From contig NW_027184085.1 of NCBI RefSeq assembly GCF_041296385.1, forward strand, positions 12,457,301 to 12,521,300: a DNA stretch of 64,000 nt. Reading direction: 5' to 3'. Made by a program: the position numbers and the translations under genes. Within the stretch, counting starts at the first letter, position 1. Every line of letters begins with the position of its first letter. Shown here one piece after another: positions 36,694 through 51,200 of this stretch. This DNA comes from Aphelocoma coerulescens (taxonomy: Eukaryota; Chordata; Aves; Passeriformes; Corvidae). Below the pieces are notes generated by a model that had not been told where the DNA came from, made no database searches, and was given only the letters and a program-made list of their open reading frames with translations.

Positions 36694-37425
36694 TATGCTT
36701 ATAATTGCTGTCAGGACAAGCTAAACATTACTCTCCAATGTGAGTTGGTATTACAGTCTGAAGAAACAAGTTAAGTGGGATATTACTTCTAATGTTTTAC
36801 AGATGTGCTTGGAGTAGTTTATACAGCTAAAAGATTAATGTTATCAACATAAAATTGTCAAAGGCATATCTTCTAAAAAGTGGTTGAGGGATAAATAAAC
36901 TATTGCTGCTGCCTTTTTCCACATGCAAAGAAGGATTTGAGCCAATGCATTCAATCATTTTTAAAAATCTGAAATGTAGAACAAGTTAAATGTTCCAGTT
37001 TGAGCAAACTATTTCTCTTCAATGGTTAATGTGAAGGTGAGCTAGATATTTTTTTTCAAATAACAATGGCCTGATAAAAAGAACAAAAGCAAGCCTGACA
37101 GTTTTAAATATTATAATGCCTTAAGTTGCTATGATTTGTACTGATTTTACATTTGTATATCAATAGCAAATATTTTAAAAAGTTACTCCTGGGTTTTACA
37201 GCATGACAACAGTACAGGTTAATCTCTGAAGGCAGAGGACATTTATCTGATCAGTCCATATAATCCTTCTTTCAAAGACACAGATGCTTTGCATCAAAAA
37301 CTGCTTAAATATTATGAACAATACAAGTTTTACTCAAACACGAAGAGTATTTTCTTCTATGTAAATATATAGCTAATCATTCCTCTAAAATCTTACTGCA
37401 ATGTTTGATACTTTTTGTCTTGCAG

Positions 37426-37519
37426 GTTTCTCCAGTGCCTCCCACTGAAAAGAGTCCTCCACTTTTCTGAAGGGATACTGACAGAAGTTAATTATAAAAG
37501 AAAGCTTTCAGCAAGATAA
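37426..37519 (+). other. SLC1A3: SLC1A3 5' untranslated part of the first coding exon
   Basis: The leader segment runs from the acceptor (ctttttgtcttgcag ending at 37425) to the base before ATG 37520. It is 94 bases long and contains no ATG. It has the usual position of the 5' UTR portion of vertebrate SLC1A3 exon 2. A typical pyrimidine tract precedes the AG. The boundary is inferred from splice-site consensus, not from a transcript. Confidence 0.8.
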
Positions 37520-37700
37520 ATGACTAAAGGTAACGGAGAAGATCCAAAACCTGGAAGTAGAATGGAACGAATTCAACAAGGAGTCCGGAAACGTACACTT
37601 TTGGCAAAAAAAAAAGTGCAGAGCATAACAAAGGACGATGTTAAAAGTTATTTAATGAGGAATGCCTTTGTGCTCTTCACTGTCGTTGCTGTGATTCTTG
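37520..37700 (+). CDS. SLC1A3: SLC1A3 (EAAT1/GLAST) first coding exon, residues 1-60 and first base of codon 61
   Basis: SLC1A3 is the sodium-dependent glutamate/aspartate transporter of the astroglial plasma membrane, which clears synaptic glutamate by Na+/H+ co-transport and K+ counter-transport. The exon begins at ATG 37520 and encodes the cytoplasmic N-terminus: [17 protein letters not shown], the basic stretch [14 protein letters not shown] (residues 21-34), then [15 protein letters not shown] leading into membrane helix 1 ([11 protein letters not shown], residues 51-61). From memory, this N-terminus matches vertebrate EAAT1 closely and is not shared with EAAT2 or EAAT3. The reading frame is interrupted after the first base of a Gly codon by a consensus donor (CTTG|gtgagt), giving a phase-1 intron. 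No ATG lies between the acceptor at 37425 and this start, which supports the start choice. Bases at -3 to -1 are TAA, a poor Kozak context. The identification is very secure. Confidence 0.97.
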
Positions 37701-40700
37701 GTGAGTAATTTGTTCAATAGGAATATTCTGTTCTCAAGTGCATTTGACAATGACGATGTGACTGGGTGATTTGCATTACAAATGAGTTCCCAAATTCTTC
37801 TGCACTGATAAGAATGTTCTGGCTTGGAGAGTTTTGGCTTTGACAGCTGCATGAAGTTTAAGGAAGACCCATTAAATTATTCTAGTTATTCATAAGAAAA
37901 ATTTTGCTGAAAAAAACCAACCAGAACAGCTGTTTTATGAATTCTTCTCTTAAAGATTCAGAAAAAATAACTGAATTGAGTGTTTTCAATTGTACCTTTT
38001 CCAACCAAAGCCAGGTGCAGCAAAATGCTCAGGAAGTAACAGTTATTTACCTAAAGAATCAAAAAATGAACACCTTGCAATGATGAATAGAAATTCTCAA
38101 TGAATGAAATGAAGAGAGATTTCTAAGCAAAGGCATATAATAAATAGAGCTTAAATCTTTCCAGTTTTCCCTTGATAAATGCAAATCTAAGTTTATTCTC
38201 TCTCAGTCACTCACAATCTTACACATGCATCTTTCAGATGCAATTTGGGCAACAATGGCAATGTTACTTATTCAAAGGACTGAAAGATAGCACCTGATTA
38301 AATGCCTTTTAAGAGTATATGGGGAGGAATCCAGTACAGCAAACAGCCTTTAAATTTGGAATGCACCAAAATGTAAATTCAAAATATTGCTACATACTTT
38401 GAATTAGCATTGGAAAGAGAACTTGATGAGAAAAACATGCAATTTTTTAAAACTAGTTTTACTTTAAGTGATTACATGATCACTTATGATAATTTTTCTT
38501 TAACTAGAGATTTTCAAAGTGGCTCCATGTTTCATGAAGTAACCACTCTTTACAGGGTGAGCAAGAACTTTACGGCTTTACTGTATGGCTTTCACTTTTC
38601 TCATTAGTTTAAAATATAAAATTGTGAATCTGCTCATGATGATGAAAAACCATATGTAAGGACCTAAAGATAATGGTATATATCCTTTGCTTATGTAGGG
38701 CCTAATGTCCTTCATAATAGTGCTCTGTATAGATCTGCTTGCTGTGTTTCTACAGCTCTTCAGGAATTGAAATTTTAGGGTTTGGACATGATTGTTGCTT
38801 GATGCCACATCAGCAGTGTTACTTTAAATTAATTTCAGGTTTGACGGTCTTTTTCTGGGAGACATTTATATTAATTTGCCTATTGGTAAAATAAAGTACT
38901 TTGTTGCGAAAGCAGTAATGTCAGTTTCTGATATTTATAAACAGTACTTGACAGTAAGTGTTTTTAATTCCTAATTAAGGATTTTCTCAGTGTAGAAGCC
39001 CTATTAATATCAGGGGTTAAAAATTAGGTGTTTTATCTACAATGGTCAGAAAAGGGAGAGCAAATTAAGGAAGTTTTGAAACACTATCCAACCTCAAAGA
39101 ATGCAATTCTTTGGTTGTTACTTTTCTGTACAGCATGTGACAAATTTTTCTGTTATTGCAATTTTTTCTCTGTCATCTACCTCCAGTGTGGTTCCCACAA
39201 ACTTGTCAATGTGGGAAATGAAATGTAGACTGCACAAGCGTTTTTGCAGTTATTGACGGTTCCAATTAACTTTGGATAACTGGTGACACTCTGCCCACTT
39301 CTCCACTACCACCTACAGTAATGGCAGAGGATCAGTAGATACTGAAACACAAGTTGGAGAACTAATGAAAATGTGCAGCCTAGGATGAGCTGGCTGCTCC
39401 AGTTCTGCTCATGAACCTGTAGACATATCCAGTGTAACATGTGGAAGAAAAAGTCTCATTACTACCAAAGAACGCTCAAAATTTTCTTACATTTATTATA
39501 TGTGGTGAAATTTTGCAGTACATATGTATGATTAAAACAGTAATTTCATGGTTAATACCTCATAAAAAGGTAAGATTTGGGGCTTTTGAGAGTTTTTTGC
39601 TGTTGTGGAAATACCCAGAAGTAGGGAACAGATGGCTCAAGAGTTTGGAAAACACTCACTGGTTGAACTCCGTCTGTCTAGTTTGGCAAGGACTAAGTCG
39701 TTATAATCACTTAGTTGTTTGGTGATCTGTGGAAAACCAGATGGTAGGCTTGATCCCTTTCCTAGCAGACAGTAATCAATGTTGCAGAATTAACCACCAA
39801 TTAGCACTACTGGCTCTCCCATTTGAGATGCTTAGATGTGAGTCCAGGTGGAAACCAAACTGTATTCAGGCCAGGGTTGAATCATTTACAAGAAATAACA
39901 CTTAATGTTCTGTAATCTGACATTTTTTAGAGCTGTCAGTCCAGAAGTTTTCATAGAGACCAAACCCAAGAAAATGAAGATTTTACTCAGAGAGAGCAAC
40001 ATTTTTTCAGACACATTTCTTTCACACCTCTTTTATCAAGGGATAGACATGAAAAAGCCTTTTTTAACAGAGCATTTCCTATTTCTTTGCTAAGGAGGAT
40101 TGATTCTGGTAGAGGTTAAGTGCATAGGATCTTAGTTCCAGTACTGTACTTTATAATGGGGACTTGGGCTTGTGTCTGTGGAAACTTGCACTTTGTTATG
40201 AAATGGGTAACTACAACATGAAGTTCTTTCTGATGTATATGGATATTTTGCAAACAGAATGAGGTTCTTCTGGCATTCACATGACAAGGTGAAATATAGC
40301 CATTTACACTAACTCCTGTTGTTACTCTGATTCTAAACTGAATTCTAAACTAAATTCACTAGCTGCTACAATACCAAGCCAATTACTCATTAAAAACCTA
40401 TTGATGAAGTTGCAAGAAGCTATAATTCATATTGAGAAATACTTACAACTATTCTCTATTTCCTAAAAAATGCATGTAATGTCCTTCAGATTACACCTTC
40501 TGCATAGGTAGGGGCTGTCTAACATGTTGTCATAATCATTGTTTCTATTTTTAGTGAAATTTAAGCTTTTTCCAAGCCCTTCGAGAAACTTTAAGAAAAG
40601 CATAGTTAGTAAGTGAATTATGATATAATTTTTCACATTCTTCTTGTACACATAAAGATATTATAAATTAGTTTTCTGCAGTCAATCTTGTCAAGACCCA

Positions 40701-43700
40701 ATAGATGAGAACAATCATGTGAGACAAACTTGTGAGGCTGACCACTGGCAAATTGAGACTATCCCGATGGCCAGGAGCAATTTAAGGTAGGGTAGGGATC
40801 ATGGTTGCTCATGGAAAATCAGCAGAAGTCTCACAAACTTTGAAGTGCTAGCCAAATTACCAGCAAAATCTCAGTCAGTGCCCTCTCTCCCACAGTACTT
40901 AGAATCATCATCCTTTATCAGCATGTTTTCATTGTTACATCCCATTTTCTGAAAAATGGCGCAGGAACTCAGACTCCAACAGGACTCTAAATGTCAAAGA
41001 ATCTCCTGTGGGTTCTGAGCTTGAAGGAAAGACTGAGATGCAGAGAGATGCTGAGCAAAGATCCTCAGAAGCTGTCTGCAGAGAAATGCTGTTTTAATTG
41101 AGGGGCTCTGTGAAATAGTCAGGTTGTGAAGCAAGTGCTATGAAAAGCAGTTTCTGAATGTTAAGCTCCAATTCGCTAGCTAAAATCCTTTTGCCAGAGG
41201 TGTATGTTGCAGTTGTCTGCTGGCACGTTCAAGGGGGAGGGGATGGAGCCAATTCTGTTTTCTGACTACCTGTTTCCCCAAAGGGAAGAGGGAATGCAGC
41301 CCTGGCTGTGTCTTTGAAGCCAGGCTTCTGTAATTGCCAGCAATCTCACAATAGGTGTGAAATGTAGATAAGCCCATACAACCTCTATTCTGCAACAGCA
41401 TGCACTTTGTGGAAGATTCCAAAACTTCCCAGCATGTTTACAAAAAAATCTAGTTAAAAGTACAGGAAGAAGACAGGTGAGATGAAGGCCTTGTCAATGC
41501 ACCTTGTCCCTGAAGAAAAAAATCATAGAGATGAATAAAGCCTTGAAAGGATCCTTCATGACACAGAAAGCAAAAAACCCACAAGGCCCTTACAGTATCT
41601 GAACAGTGAAAAGATGTGCAGAGAAGCAGATTCTCCTATCTGCAACACTCCCTGTCTGAACAACAGTTTAAAGACTTAAGAGCTACAAGTCTGTGATATG
41701 CAGGTAGACAAAACTTGGGATAATGTCCACAAAAAGGAATGTTGAAGCAACATCTTTTCTGCTATTAGCAAATCTCTGTATCCACTTAAGGGTGAGGCTG
41801 ACGTACCCAGAGAAGGGTATTTGACCCCACTGTATATTGACATTAAACACTGTGACGATTCCTAAGGCAGCCTTGGTAAAATTTGCAGGAGAACAAAATG
41901 AGGACCCATCACTGAAGGAGAAACAGTTGGGGGACCTGAGTTTTAGGTGAAAGAATATGTTAAAATATAAAGGGAGAGATTATACAAAGAAAAAAAAAAT
42001 AAGTTATATGCAAGAAAATCAAGATGGTTGGCTACAGCAAAAGAGAAATCATTTTTATGCTGAACTTAGAGGCTGTCTGTCTCAGAGCTCTCCTAAAGAA
42101 TCTACCTAGCACAATTGATTTCTCACTTGAGTGAAAAAACCTTCCTAAGTAATACTCTCAAATATTTGCTATCAAAACCTTTTTCTTTTTTTTTTAGTAT
42201 AAAATACTTATAATATTGGAAGGAGAAAAAAACATAAACAGACACCATAAAACTCAGAGTGACACTTGAAACTTCAGAAGAGGTTATTCTTTTCAAAAGG
42301 AAGAAAATGTAGAGAAATGCAAAGAACTTTAACTCTGCTATTAATAAGACAGCGGTAAAAGACTGTGAAATATGAACAGTATTCTAGTTTAACAGCTGCT
42401 TGCAAAATAAAATAATGTTAATATATTATCACAATCGACATTTCTTACCATTCATTCTGGTGTTACTGAAATGAAACAGCAATGATTGTTGGACTGCCAT
42501 ACATGGCACAGAGTAACAACAATAAACTTGGCTACCTTGTGAATAACAATTAAGCATTCTGGAGAGAGCAGCTGTGCATAAATGCACAGCAAAAATGCAA
42601 AATCTGCCAAATATTGACTTACTTCTATCCTAACGCTCTAAATTTTCTAATCAGTGGACTTGATAAGTGGTGTTCAAAAATAGTATGTCTGGATGGTCAT
42701 AAAACAGTCCAGAGAAACATACATTCGCTGCACTCTTCATACAGATTGTCAGAAGGCAGTTGAGATTCTCAAAATTATCTCTAGAAGTTAAAAATAATTG
42801 TATTTATGTAATACTGCTTCTTACAAGGCTATCCTGTTTCAAGGCTATCCTAGGCAAAATGCATGGCAGTAACTGCATGAGATATTTAAGATGTAGTTTC
42901 TCAGAGAGTTTACAAGAAAATTCTCTGAATGCCATTAGAGTATGGCCATCATGCTATGAGAAGATATGTTATAATTGAAACAGTAGTTATCTCAAAGATT
43001 TGCAAGAAAACTTTTGTGGTGACCCTGAAAGGGGACTGAAAAGACATTTCAACATGAAATAAACTAGTATTAGGGCTTGCCAACCCTTTCCATTTTTCAG
43101 TGGACAGGGACTATATATTTTGTGAAAAGCAGCACAAAACCATAAGCAAGATGCCAGTGATTTGTATGCTGAGTAAATATTTAAAATTGTTAGATCCTTA
43201 CTAGCACTTGTAAAGCTAGAACAAGCTGTCATTGGAGATTAAATGCTTTTAAGTTAGCCACAATGAAGGTGTGGTTGAAGATGGTATGTTGAGTTGTTAA
43301 TGAATTCCTGAAAATTTCATTCATTTGGCTTAAACTTCTCACACAATTTCTTGAAATAGCCAGGCATCGGAAAGGTTCAAGGGATTATATTATAGCTAGA
43401 AATAAATGGTTTTACAAAACCCTTATCTTTTTAAGTGCATTTGTAAAACTGTACAAATAAATCCAATATCAAAGAGAAATAAACAAATGGGCTACATATC
43501 TTAGATGTTAACAAGGCTGCTACAAAAAAGTAAATGCAGGCATCGGGATAATTTGTACCCTACTGTAGCACAGACTTCTAGATCAGTAGCTGAGACATAC
43601 TGACTTTATTTTTTAATGCCTTATTAAAGGAAAATCAGACATTTTGGAACCACCAAAATAATATAAATAATACATGTAGTCACATTAGTTGTGTAAATCC

Positions 43701-43814
43701 TCCAACCATCCTCCCAATTCCTTTTGTTTACTGTGCATTTCCTTAAGATTTTGTATTTCATTTCATTTTCGTTTACAACCCAGTAACCTTATGGTAAGTA
43801 AACTTACAACAAGG

Positions 43815-44304
43815 CAGACACTGAGGTGCTGGAGCGAGTCCAGAGACAGACAATGGAGCTGGTGAAGAGTCTGAAGCACAAGGCCTGTGAGGAGCAGCTG
43901 AATGAGCTGGTGGTTTTTAGCCTGGAGAAGAGGAGGCTCAGGGGAGACCTTATCACTCTCTACAATTCCCTGAAAGGAGGGTGTAGCCAGGTGGGGATCA
44001 GCCCCTTCTTCCAGGTAACATGGGACAAGACAAGAGGAAAAGGCCTGAAATTGTGCCAGAGGAGGTTCAGTTCAGATACCAGGAAAATTTTTTTCATTGA
44101 AAGGGTTGTCAAACACTGAAACAGTCTGCCCTGAGAAGCAATGGAGTCACCACCCCGGGAGATATTTAAAAGATGTATAGATGTGGCACTTAGGGATGTG
44201 GTTTAGTGGTGGACTTGGCAGTGCTGAGTTAAAGGTTGGACTTGAGATCTTACAGGTCAGTGATCTTAGAGGTCTTTTCCAGCCTTGATGGTTCTATAGT
44301 TTGA
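43815..44304 (+). mobile_element. CR1 LINE fragment (end of ORF2 and 3' tail) in intron 2
   Basis: A 5'-truncated sense copy. The frame from 43826 encodes the C-terminal end of CR1 ORF2 ([19 protein letters not shown], then [20 protein letters not shown]), running to about 44119 with decay in the second half. The 3' part has CCACCCCGGGAGATATTTAA, GGTTGGACTTGAGATCTTAC and a worn terminus TTCTATAGTTTGATGG. It has no intact endonuclease or reverse transcriptase and is immobile. Confidence 0.92.
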
Positions 44305-45175
44305 TGGGATTTAGCATATTTTGTAATAGGTTTTTTTGCAGCATATTTACAATTTAGTTTAACTGCAGCTTTTGAGCAATGAGGCAATGCAAGTGATGAT
44401 AAAAAAAATACTTAGTAAGGAGCTAAGAATTTTCCCCCTCCCATACTAATTTCTCCATCTCTGTTGTTCATAGAATATGCTATGGTGTCTACAAAGTATA
44501 TTAGAGAACAGCTAGGTTCCTCACCAAGAAGTCTTAAATTATTTATGGGTATAACAAATGTGGTTGGAGTGAGGAAGAAAGTATGGAAAATAGCAAAAGA
44601 ATAAATGCAAATTATTTCAGAGAAATTCTGCTAAAATATGGATTATTGTATTTATTATGTCAACCCATCAGACTTGAACCTGTATTGATAGTGTTTGCAC
44701 TTTCAATCAGCACAATGAAATCACAGTGTGTGTAACCATTTAAAATCCATACAAGAGGAATTTATTTTGACTATAGATTTCGTGAGATGTTTTAAAATCA
44801 AAGAGTCAAATAATAGGTTTGATGAGCTGTACAACAGTGAAAAGGAAAATAATTAAATGCTGGAAAAGAGGCAAAGAAAACCAGAAGGATACCAGGAGAA
44901 TCAGGACAGCAACAAAATATTACTGCTACTCATATTCCCTGGTTGTTCTCCCATGTCCTTTCTTATAACACCAGTTATATTCACCTTTTAAATTCTTGTT
45001 CAATTCTCTACATTTAAAAAAAATGCAATATCTTGCTTGAAATTTGACATGTATATATATTTTCTATTGGCATGGATAGAAGACCATAAATAGAAATGGG
45101 CTTGAGACTTACAAAGTGTGTGCTTGTTTTTCACCTTTTACTGTAACTTGGCATAACTGAAAATTTATTTCATTT

Positions 45176-45250
45176 ATTTTTTTAAAATTTAATTTTATTT
45201 ATTTATTTATTTATTTTATTTTATTTAATTCATAAAATTTATTTAATTTA
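45176..45250. repeat. ATTT-rich low-complexity tract
   Basis: Repeated TTTA/ATTT units (five consecutive TTTA units near 45199-45219) in an extremely AT-rich stretch of intron 2. Confidence 0.85.
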
Positions 45251-48200
45251 TCCAAAATAAAGTCTATAAAAGATGGGGCTGAAGTTTTAAACATTATTTA
45301 TACTGCAACATAATCTGGCCCCTCAAACTGGCATTTACTAAAATGCTTTGGTTTTACCATGCACAAGGGATAAATGGAAAAAAAAGAGTAGAATTGCCTT
45401 TGTATTACAGCACCAATAATCAGGAAATTCTGGGAGTACTGACCAAAGGTAGTGGACAAATAAGTCTACTACATATATTCTGATGTCTTTAAAAAAAATT
45501 TTGACTTGAGAATCCATACATTAAACAGACATGAATGTGCAATCAAGTCCTTCAAAGCCTAAAATGCAAGCAAAGGAAGCTACCTATGGAAACCAAATCT
45601 CAGAGCTCTGTGCCTTTGCATGAGCTAGATCTAGGAGACTGAACAGGATAACCACATGAGTCCAAAACCTAAGCATGTAACTGCCTAAAACTTGCCAGGA
45701 GATACACAGACAGACAAACAAACAAACAGGTTTGCATTCTTACTCCCACTCCTTTCTGAGTCAGGACCATGCCAGACATTTTCACCCAGTGGAGATCCAG
45801 AAGCCAGAGAGTCTTCACCATGAGCATGGTGTCAGCAGCACTTGAGGAGTTATGTTATTCTTTTCCTCTCAAAAGGCAAGTTACAGGAAGAGGGAATTCC
45901 ACCATTCTTTTCAAAGCTGTGGCAGAGGGCAGAGGGAAATGCAAGGCTTCTAAGGACAAATACATATGCCAAGAGAGCAAAACGCAGCATTGTGTTTAAC
46001 CTAATTACTAAAATGCTCACCTATAACAGGAAGCCCCAGGCTGTGAAATGAACCTGGGAGCAAGAACAGGGACACAGGGTATCCCAAGCCCAGATAATTG
46101 TGTGCATTCTGTGTGACAGTTGTGTTCATTTGTTAGTCCCTCAGGATTTAGCCTGGAATTAGGCAAATAGGTGTTTGGGTCATGGCAGTTCTGAGAAAAA
46201 CACAAGCAGAATGGTGAGAACTGAGGAGTCTTCCAAATCAAATCGAGCAGTGCCCATTAACTTTATATATTTCCAGAACTAAGCTTTTTTTATCTAGAGG
46301 GACTTTAAAGGTCACAGTTCGGACTCAGGTGCTTACTGTGTAATTAAATATTATTCCAGGTGCAAATTTCCATTTGCCATTTTTGTGACCTTTAAGATAG
46401 GAAAATTCTATCACTCTGAATAACTCCTAACAGTGACAAGAGAGGTGTCATTACCTATAACGAGACTACATGTAAATTAATCATCTGTGCTACAACATAT
46501 CTTTCAGATGAGTTAACTCACAAGAAGTAAGACATGATACCTCTTTTTAATCAACTGAAATAGAACATTTCTTGAAATTCATGTGTTGTAAGAGGCTGTT
46601 GGCAAGTAAAGAAATAGATGAAATTCTATTTGGGAATAGTTTCACAGTCATACTGAGGATTTTAGGGATGAAGTGGCTCATATCAAACATCTAGGGACTG
46701 AAAGCATCCTAGTTATCTTTTTAAAAGGATGGTAACATGATTCCATGAATTTAAGCCATGAACCCGATTTTCTTATGGAAAGAATTCACTGAACAACAAA
46801 TCAAACATTAAAAGACGTGTTAGGGTAAAGCTTATACCTGATTTGGCAAAAGTCTTGTATTCTACAACAGGAAATGTTCCCTCTCAGTCCATCCAGGTTG
46901 TTTTCCTCAGCAAAATACTGGACAAAAAAGATTCTTTAAAATCTTTTAACAAAGTCTGCCATGTGATACATTCCATGATCCAAATAGTTCTGGCATGGGC
47001 ATATCTTGATTCAACAAAATACTTAGACCTCAGTGTCAAACAAGTAATTTACAGATTTAGACTATCAGCACTAAGCTAAATTAACAGGTGTTTTTGTAGG
47101 AACTAAGAGTTGGACTAGTTCCATAGATATATAAATGCATAATTTGAATGTCCTGCTAATGATGATACAAAACTGCATATCGAGACAGTCCAGCCTAAAA
47201 TGAACTCTCTGTAGTGTGTGTTTAAGCCGGAATTAAAAAAACAAAGGCAACTCTCCATATCTAACTTCAAGGTCTCTGTCAAACTACACCAGAAGTTCCT
47301 CAGAGTAGATCTCTTTTTTCTGTGCATGTTTGCACAAAGTTCTTGGACCTGAGTGATCTCAGTCTCACTGTCTGCGAGTCCTTAGTGCTACTATACTGTA
47401 AAAAAGACAAAATAACATGGATGGGCAGCTGAAACCATAGTAGGGAAAAGTAAAATTCATTGCTGGTAAGGAATGTGTCAGCTTCCAGCTGAGGAAAAAC
47501 AAGAAAGAAAGAAATGTAAAGGCAGGAAATGTACCCTATAAACTTTCAGAGTACAGCTTTTTATCTGTTTTGATCTATATTTTGTGGGAGTAAATACAAT
47601 AACTTTAGTCAAGAATGTGAAGCAGCAAAGTAAAGCCAGGCATGAAAGAAATAGTTATTATAGTAACTTTGTAAAGTTCTGAGTAGTACCATAACACTAA
47701 ATACTACTTTATAAAATAGAATCTGACATATATTGTGAATGCCTGAGGTTTTGTATATGCATAGTAAGAAATTATTCCTATATTTTCATGGAATTCTTTG
47801 TTATTTTTTTGCATCAAAAGTATTTTTTAATGTAGTTCAGAGACTAACAAGAGTACATAAACTAGGCATAGTTTGTCTTTCAATGAAGTCTCTTGTCTGA
47901 GGATGAAATCAGGAATAATGTCCCTATTCCATTAAGAACACTCTGCTTCAGTGCCAGCAGTGAAAACTCCTCTTCGTTCCAAATCCTCTACTAATGCCCT
48001 GCAATTACTTGTCTTAAAAATAAAATTTGAAAAAAAGAAAAGGGAGAGAAATCAAAGATGACAAACAAGGGATAAATACAGAAACACTTCAAGGAAAAGA
48101 AGTGAAAAAAAGATTTAAAACATTTAAAGGCAAACAGAGAAGTTGAAATTGGATAAAAAGAGACCAATTTTTTGGACATGTTCTCAAAGGAAGAAAATTA

Positions 48201-51200
48201 CCTCCTAATTGGGGAAGACAGGCAAATGAGCCAAACAACTAGAGACAAAAGGGAAAAAGCGTATGAGTCTAACACTAGGGCAAAGAAATATCAAAGGACA
48301 AATTTCAATGATTTCTAAAAAGCCTTTTTAACAACACTCAGAAGCTGTTATAGCCTCAGATTTGGTGTCCAGTTTAGGCAGCATCTGATCCAATTGTGGC
48401 TTTACTCATTGCTTAGTTACATCAGTTCTTACAGCTTCAGACTCTCCTTTCCACTTACGTGCCTTCTGTCCACAAAATCCAAGGAGATTCTGTGGCTGCA
48501 AGAAAAAGCATCATGCAAGTGCCCAGCCATAGCTGTGAATTTGTTTCAGGAATTCAGGCTCCTTCAGAGTGGGGCAGAAGGTGGCAGGCAGAGTGTTTTA
48601 CTAATTTTGAGCTGGGAATTAAGCACCCATCTATATCTGTAAATCTAGCTCTGAATGCCCCCAATACACATTTATTATAAAATGCCTCTGCATCTTTGCA
48701 AATTGTAACTGAACACTGGTGTTAAAAGCCTGGTGTGGGTCTTCTGGGAAAATAATCTCTCTTACAGGATAAAGCAAACCCTCGGGGCCAAGTTCAGGGA
48801 GCAGGTGTTCTTGAGGTACTGTGACTGCAGGGCTGTGGCTCTGTATCTCCCCAGCACAGCTGTGAGCACCATGGCACTCCTGTGGCCCCTGAGCAAAGGT
48901 AACACAAGGACTTCTCTTCTGATCCAGTGGGCAACTCTCTGACATCAACGTGATTCTTACTTTGCTATACACTTGCTTTTCTCTGGACATGTCCCTTTTT
49001 GCAGATCCCAGATCTTTTCCAGTTCCCAGCCATGTCTAGAATATCTAGCTCTTCCACATTATTTCTCCTGTGACTCCTCTCACGTTATGTCTCAGGCAAA
49101 GGAGAGGTAGCTGCTTGTGTTCAAATTAACCCATATTCCACCTTAATAAAGATTCTAATAGAGTAGCTTGGAGCACAGGTCCTTAAGCTCTCTGCTACAA
49201 TGTCATCACGCCGTTAAAACCTGGTATTTATGTTCAACAAAATAGTTTCAAAGGGAACATACCTTCCTACCTACATAAGAAAAACCAGAAAGTAAGGAAG
49301 GAGGGGTGATATATCAGATATACCAGGGGGTGAAGATTCAATATAAAATTACGGAACAAAAACTATGAAAATCAAAGTCATGCTGAGCAAATTGTGTGAT
49401 TCTTGTGGCAAGCAAGGAAAGAAATTAAGAAATGGATTTTGTCAGCAACTTGAAGTATTTCTTATAGCTAGAGAAGTAATTTACCTGTTTGTCTCAAGTA
49501 AAAACAGTTGTAGACTTATCTGAAACTGGCTGTTAGAAGAAAAGGTGTCAGAACAAAATGGTAAATTAACCAGAAACAAATGACCCAAAGAACAAAAGCA
49601 GTCATTCCAGAGCTCTGCAGGAATGTAGGAATGAAATGGCTGCGCAGCTAACAAAAATATACAATGCCCCATTAAACTGGTAGAAGCTTGATTCCCTTCA
49701 TGGCTCTTGCCCAATTGTTGTTATAGAACAAAATGTTATTTGCTTGCTGGTTACAAGATTTTCTGGAACTGGACCATTGACAGCTGTTAGTCTAGAACAG
49801 CATTCTACTCAGTGTAAGGTATTCTTTTTTCCAATTATTTTTGAAGTTTTCTATTTCCTGCTGAAAAAGCAAAGGTAATTCTGTACCTCGTATACTAAAG
49901 AAAAGGGTATTGATATGGACCTCATTTAATAGTGTTCTGAGATTTACAGTAAAAAGCAGAAGTGTATATAACTCTCAGTGGTGTGTTCTGATTGAACTGG
50001 CAAGCACTGATAAAGAAAAAGCACTTCTTGCACCATCATTGATATAACACATAGTAATTTCCTCTTGAAATATGTTTAAGTGATGTTTGGTCAACTGAGA
50101 ATTGCAACTGTCAGAATTTTGTACTGCTTGCTTGAAAATACAGCAGAGAGCGTGGGCATTGTAAAAAATGTAAGTTTGAAATAATTGTATGGTCTTAATT
50201 CCTGTGTGATTTTGAAATAAGATAGAGACCAGAAGCTCATAAGATTTCATTTCAATAACTTAGTCTTAAAATAATGAATTATTTGAAGTAATGAAAAAGG
50301 CAATCCTTTCTCTTTATTAATTTTTTATATATAATTCTTCTAAGTGGGCCAGAAGTATAGACTTAAGCTTCCCTAAAGTTCTTGCATGAATGTTTAGATG
50401 TGAGTAAAGCCCCATCTCCCTTCTTCTAAGAGTTATGGTTTGGGGTTTTTTTTAATTGATTTGTTGTTTTAAACTCATATGTAAGTCTGCCACCCATTTC
50501 ATATATGCAACACAAAGAGTCATGTGAAAGAGCCTCCACTATTGTGACACCAAGGCATTTTTGTGACACAATTGAGGACTTCATTTTATCCAAGGAGGAT
50601 TTTGAAGCTCGTTTTCAAATTCAATTAAGGAAATTGTATGATTTTTTTTTATTTTTTAAAAACCAGCTATCTCCATAACATATCTGTTCCAAAAAACTTA
50701 ATATTACAGAACAATTTTTGTCTTGCTACTTCAGACCCTGATTTTATTGCTTACTTCATCACACTTTGATGCTAATCCATTTAAGACATTTTTCATGGAA
50801 GGTTGTGTGTTTCTTAGCCATACAAGTATATCCATAGTTTTTAAAGCCTGACACTTTAGAAGTCAGGAAATAAATAAAGAAGACTTTATTTTTTCCTTTC
50901 TGGTACCCAGCATCTAGAACTGAAGACTGTAGGCCATTCATCAGTATGTTCCTATTTTTGGAATAAAGAAGTCCAAAACATACTACAATTTTGCAATTTC
51001 CATGCCATTACCTTAACTGCCAGAATTATTTTCACCTTCTGCTCCTTGCAAGTTTTAAATGCTCTCTTCACTGCAGTCATATATATTGAATTTTATCTTG
51101 AACATCTACACTGGTATAAAATCAATGCAATAAAATGGTTTATCTTGTTAGATTCTTCTGATTGTCATCAGGATTATCTACAAATAATTTTTTCCATAAA

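Larger units (their letters stand above)
35703..37425 (+). other. SLC1A3: SLC1A3 intron 1
   Basis: A 1.72 kb GT-AG intron in the 5' UTR, from gtgagtcc to cttgcag. It holds the T25/A21 inverted homopolymers (35892-35974), A runs near 36245 and 36480, and a CR1 3' end at 36607-36693. Nothing else recognisable is present. The assignment depends on the predicted first exon being right. Confidence 0.6.

Noticed and set aside
43826..44119. 97-codon frame as a host gene
   Set aside because: The sequence matches the C-terminal end of CR1 LINE ORF2 and is already explained by the CR1 fragment.
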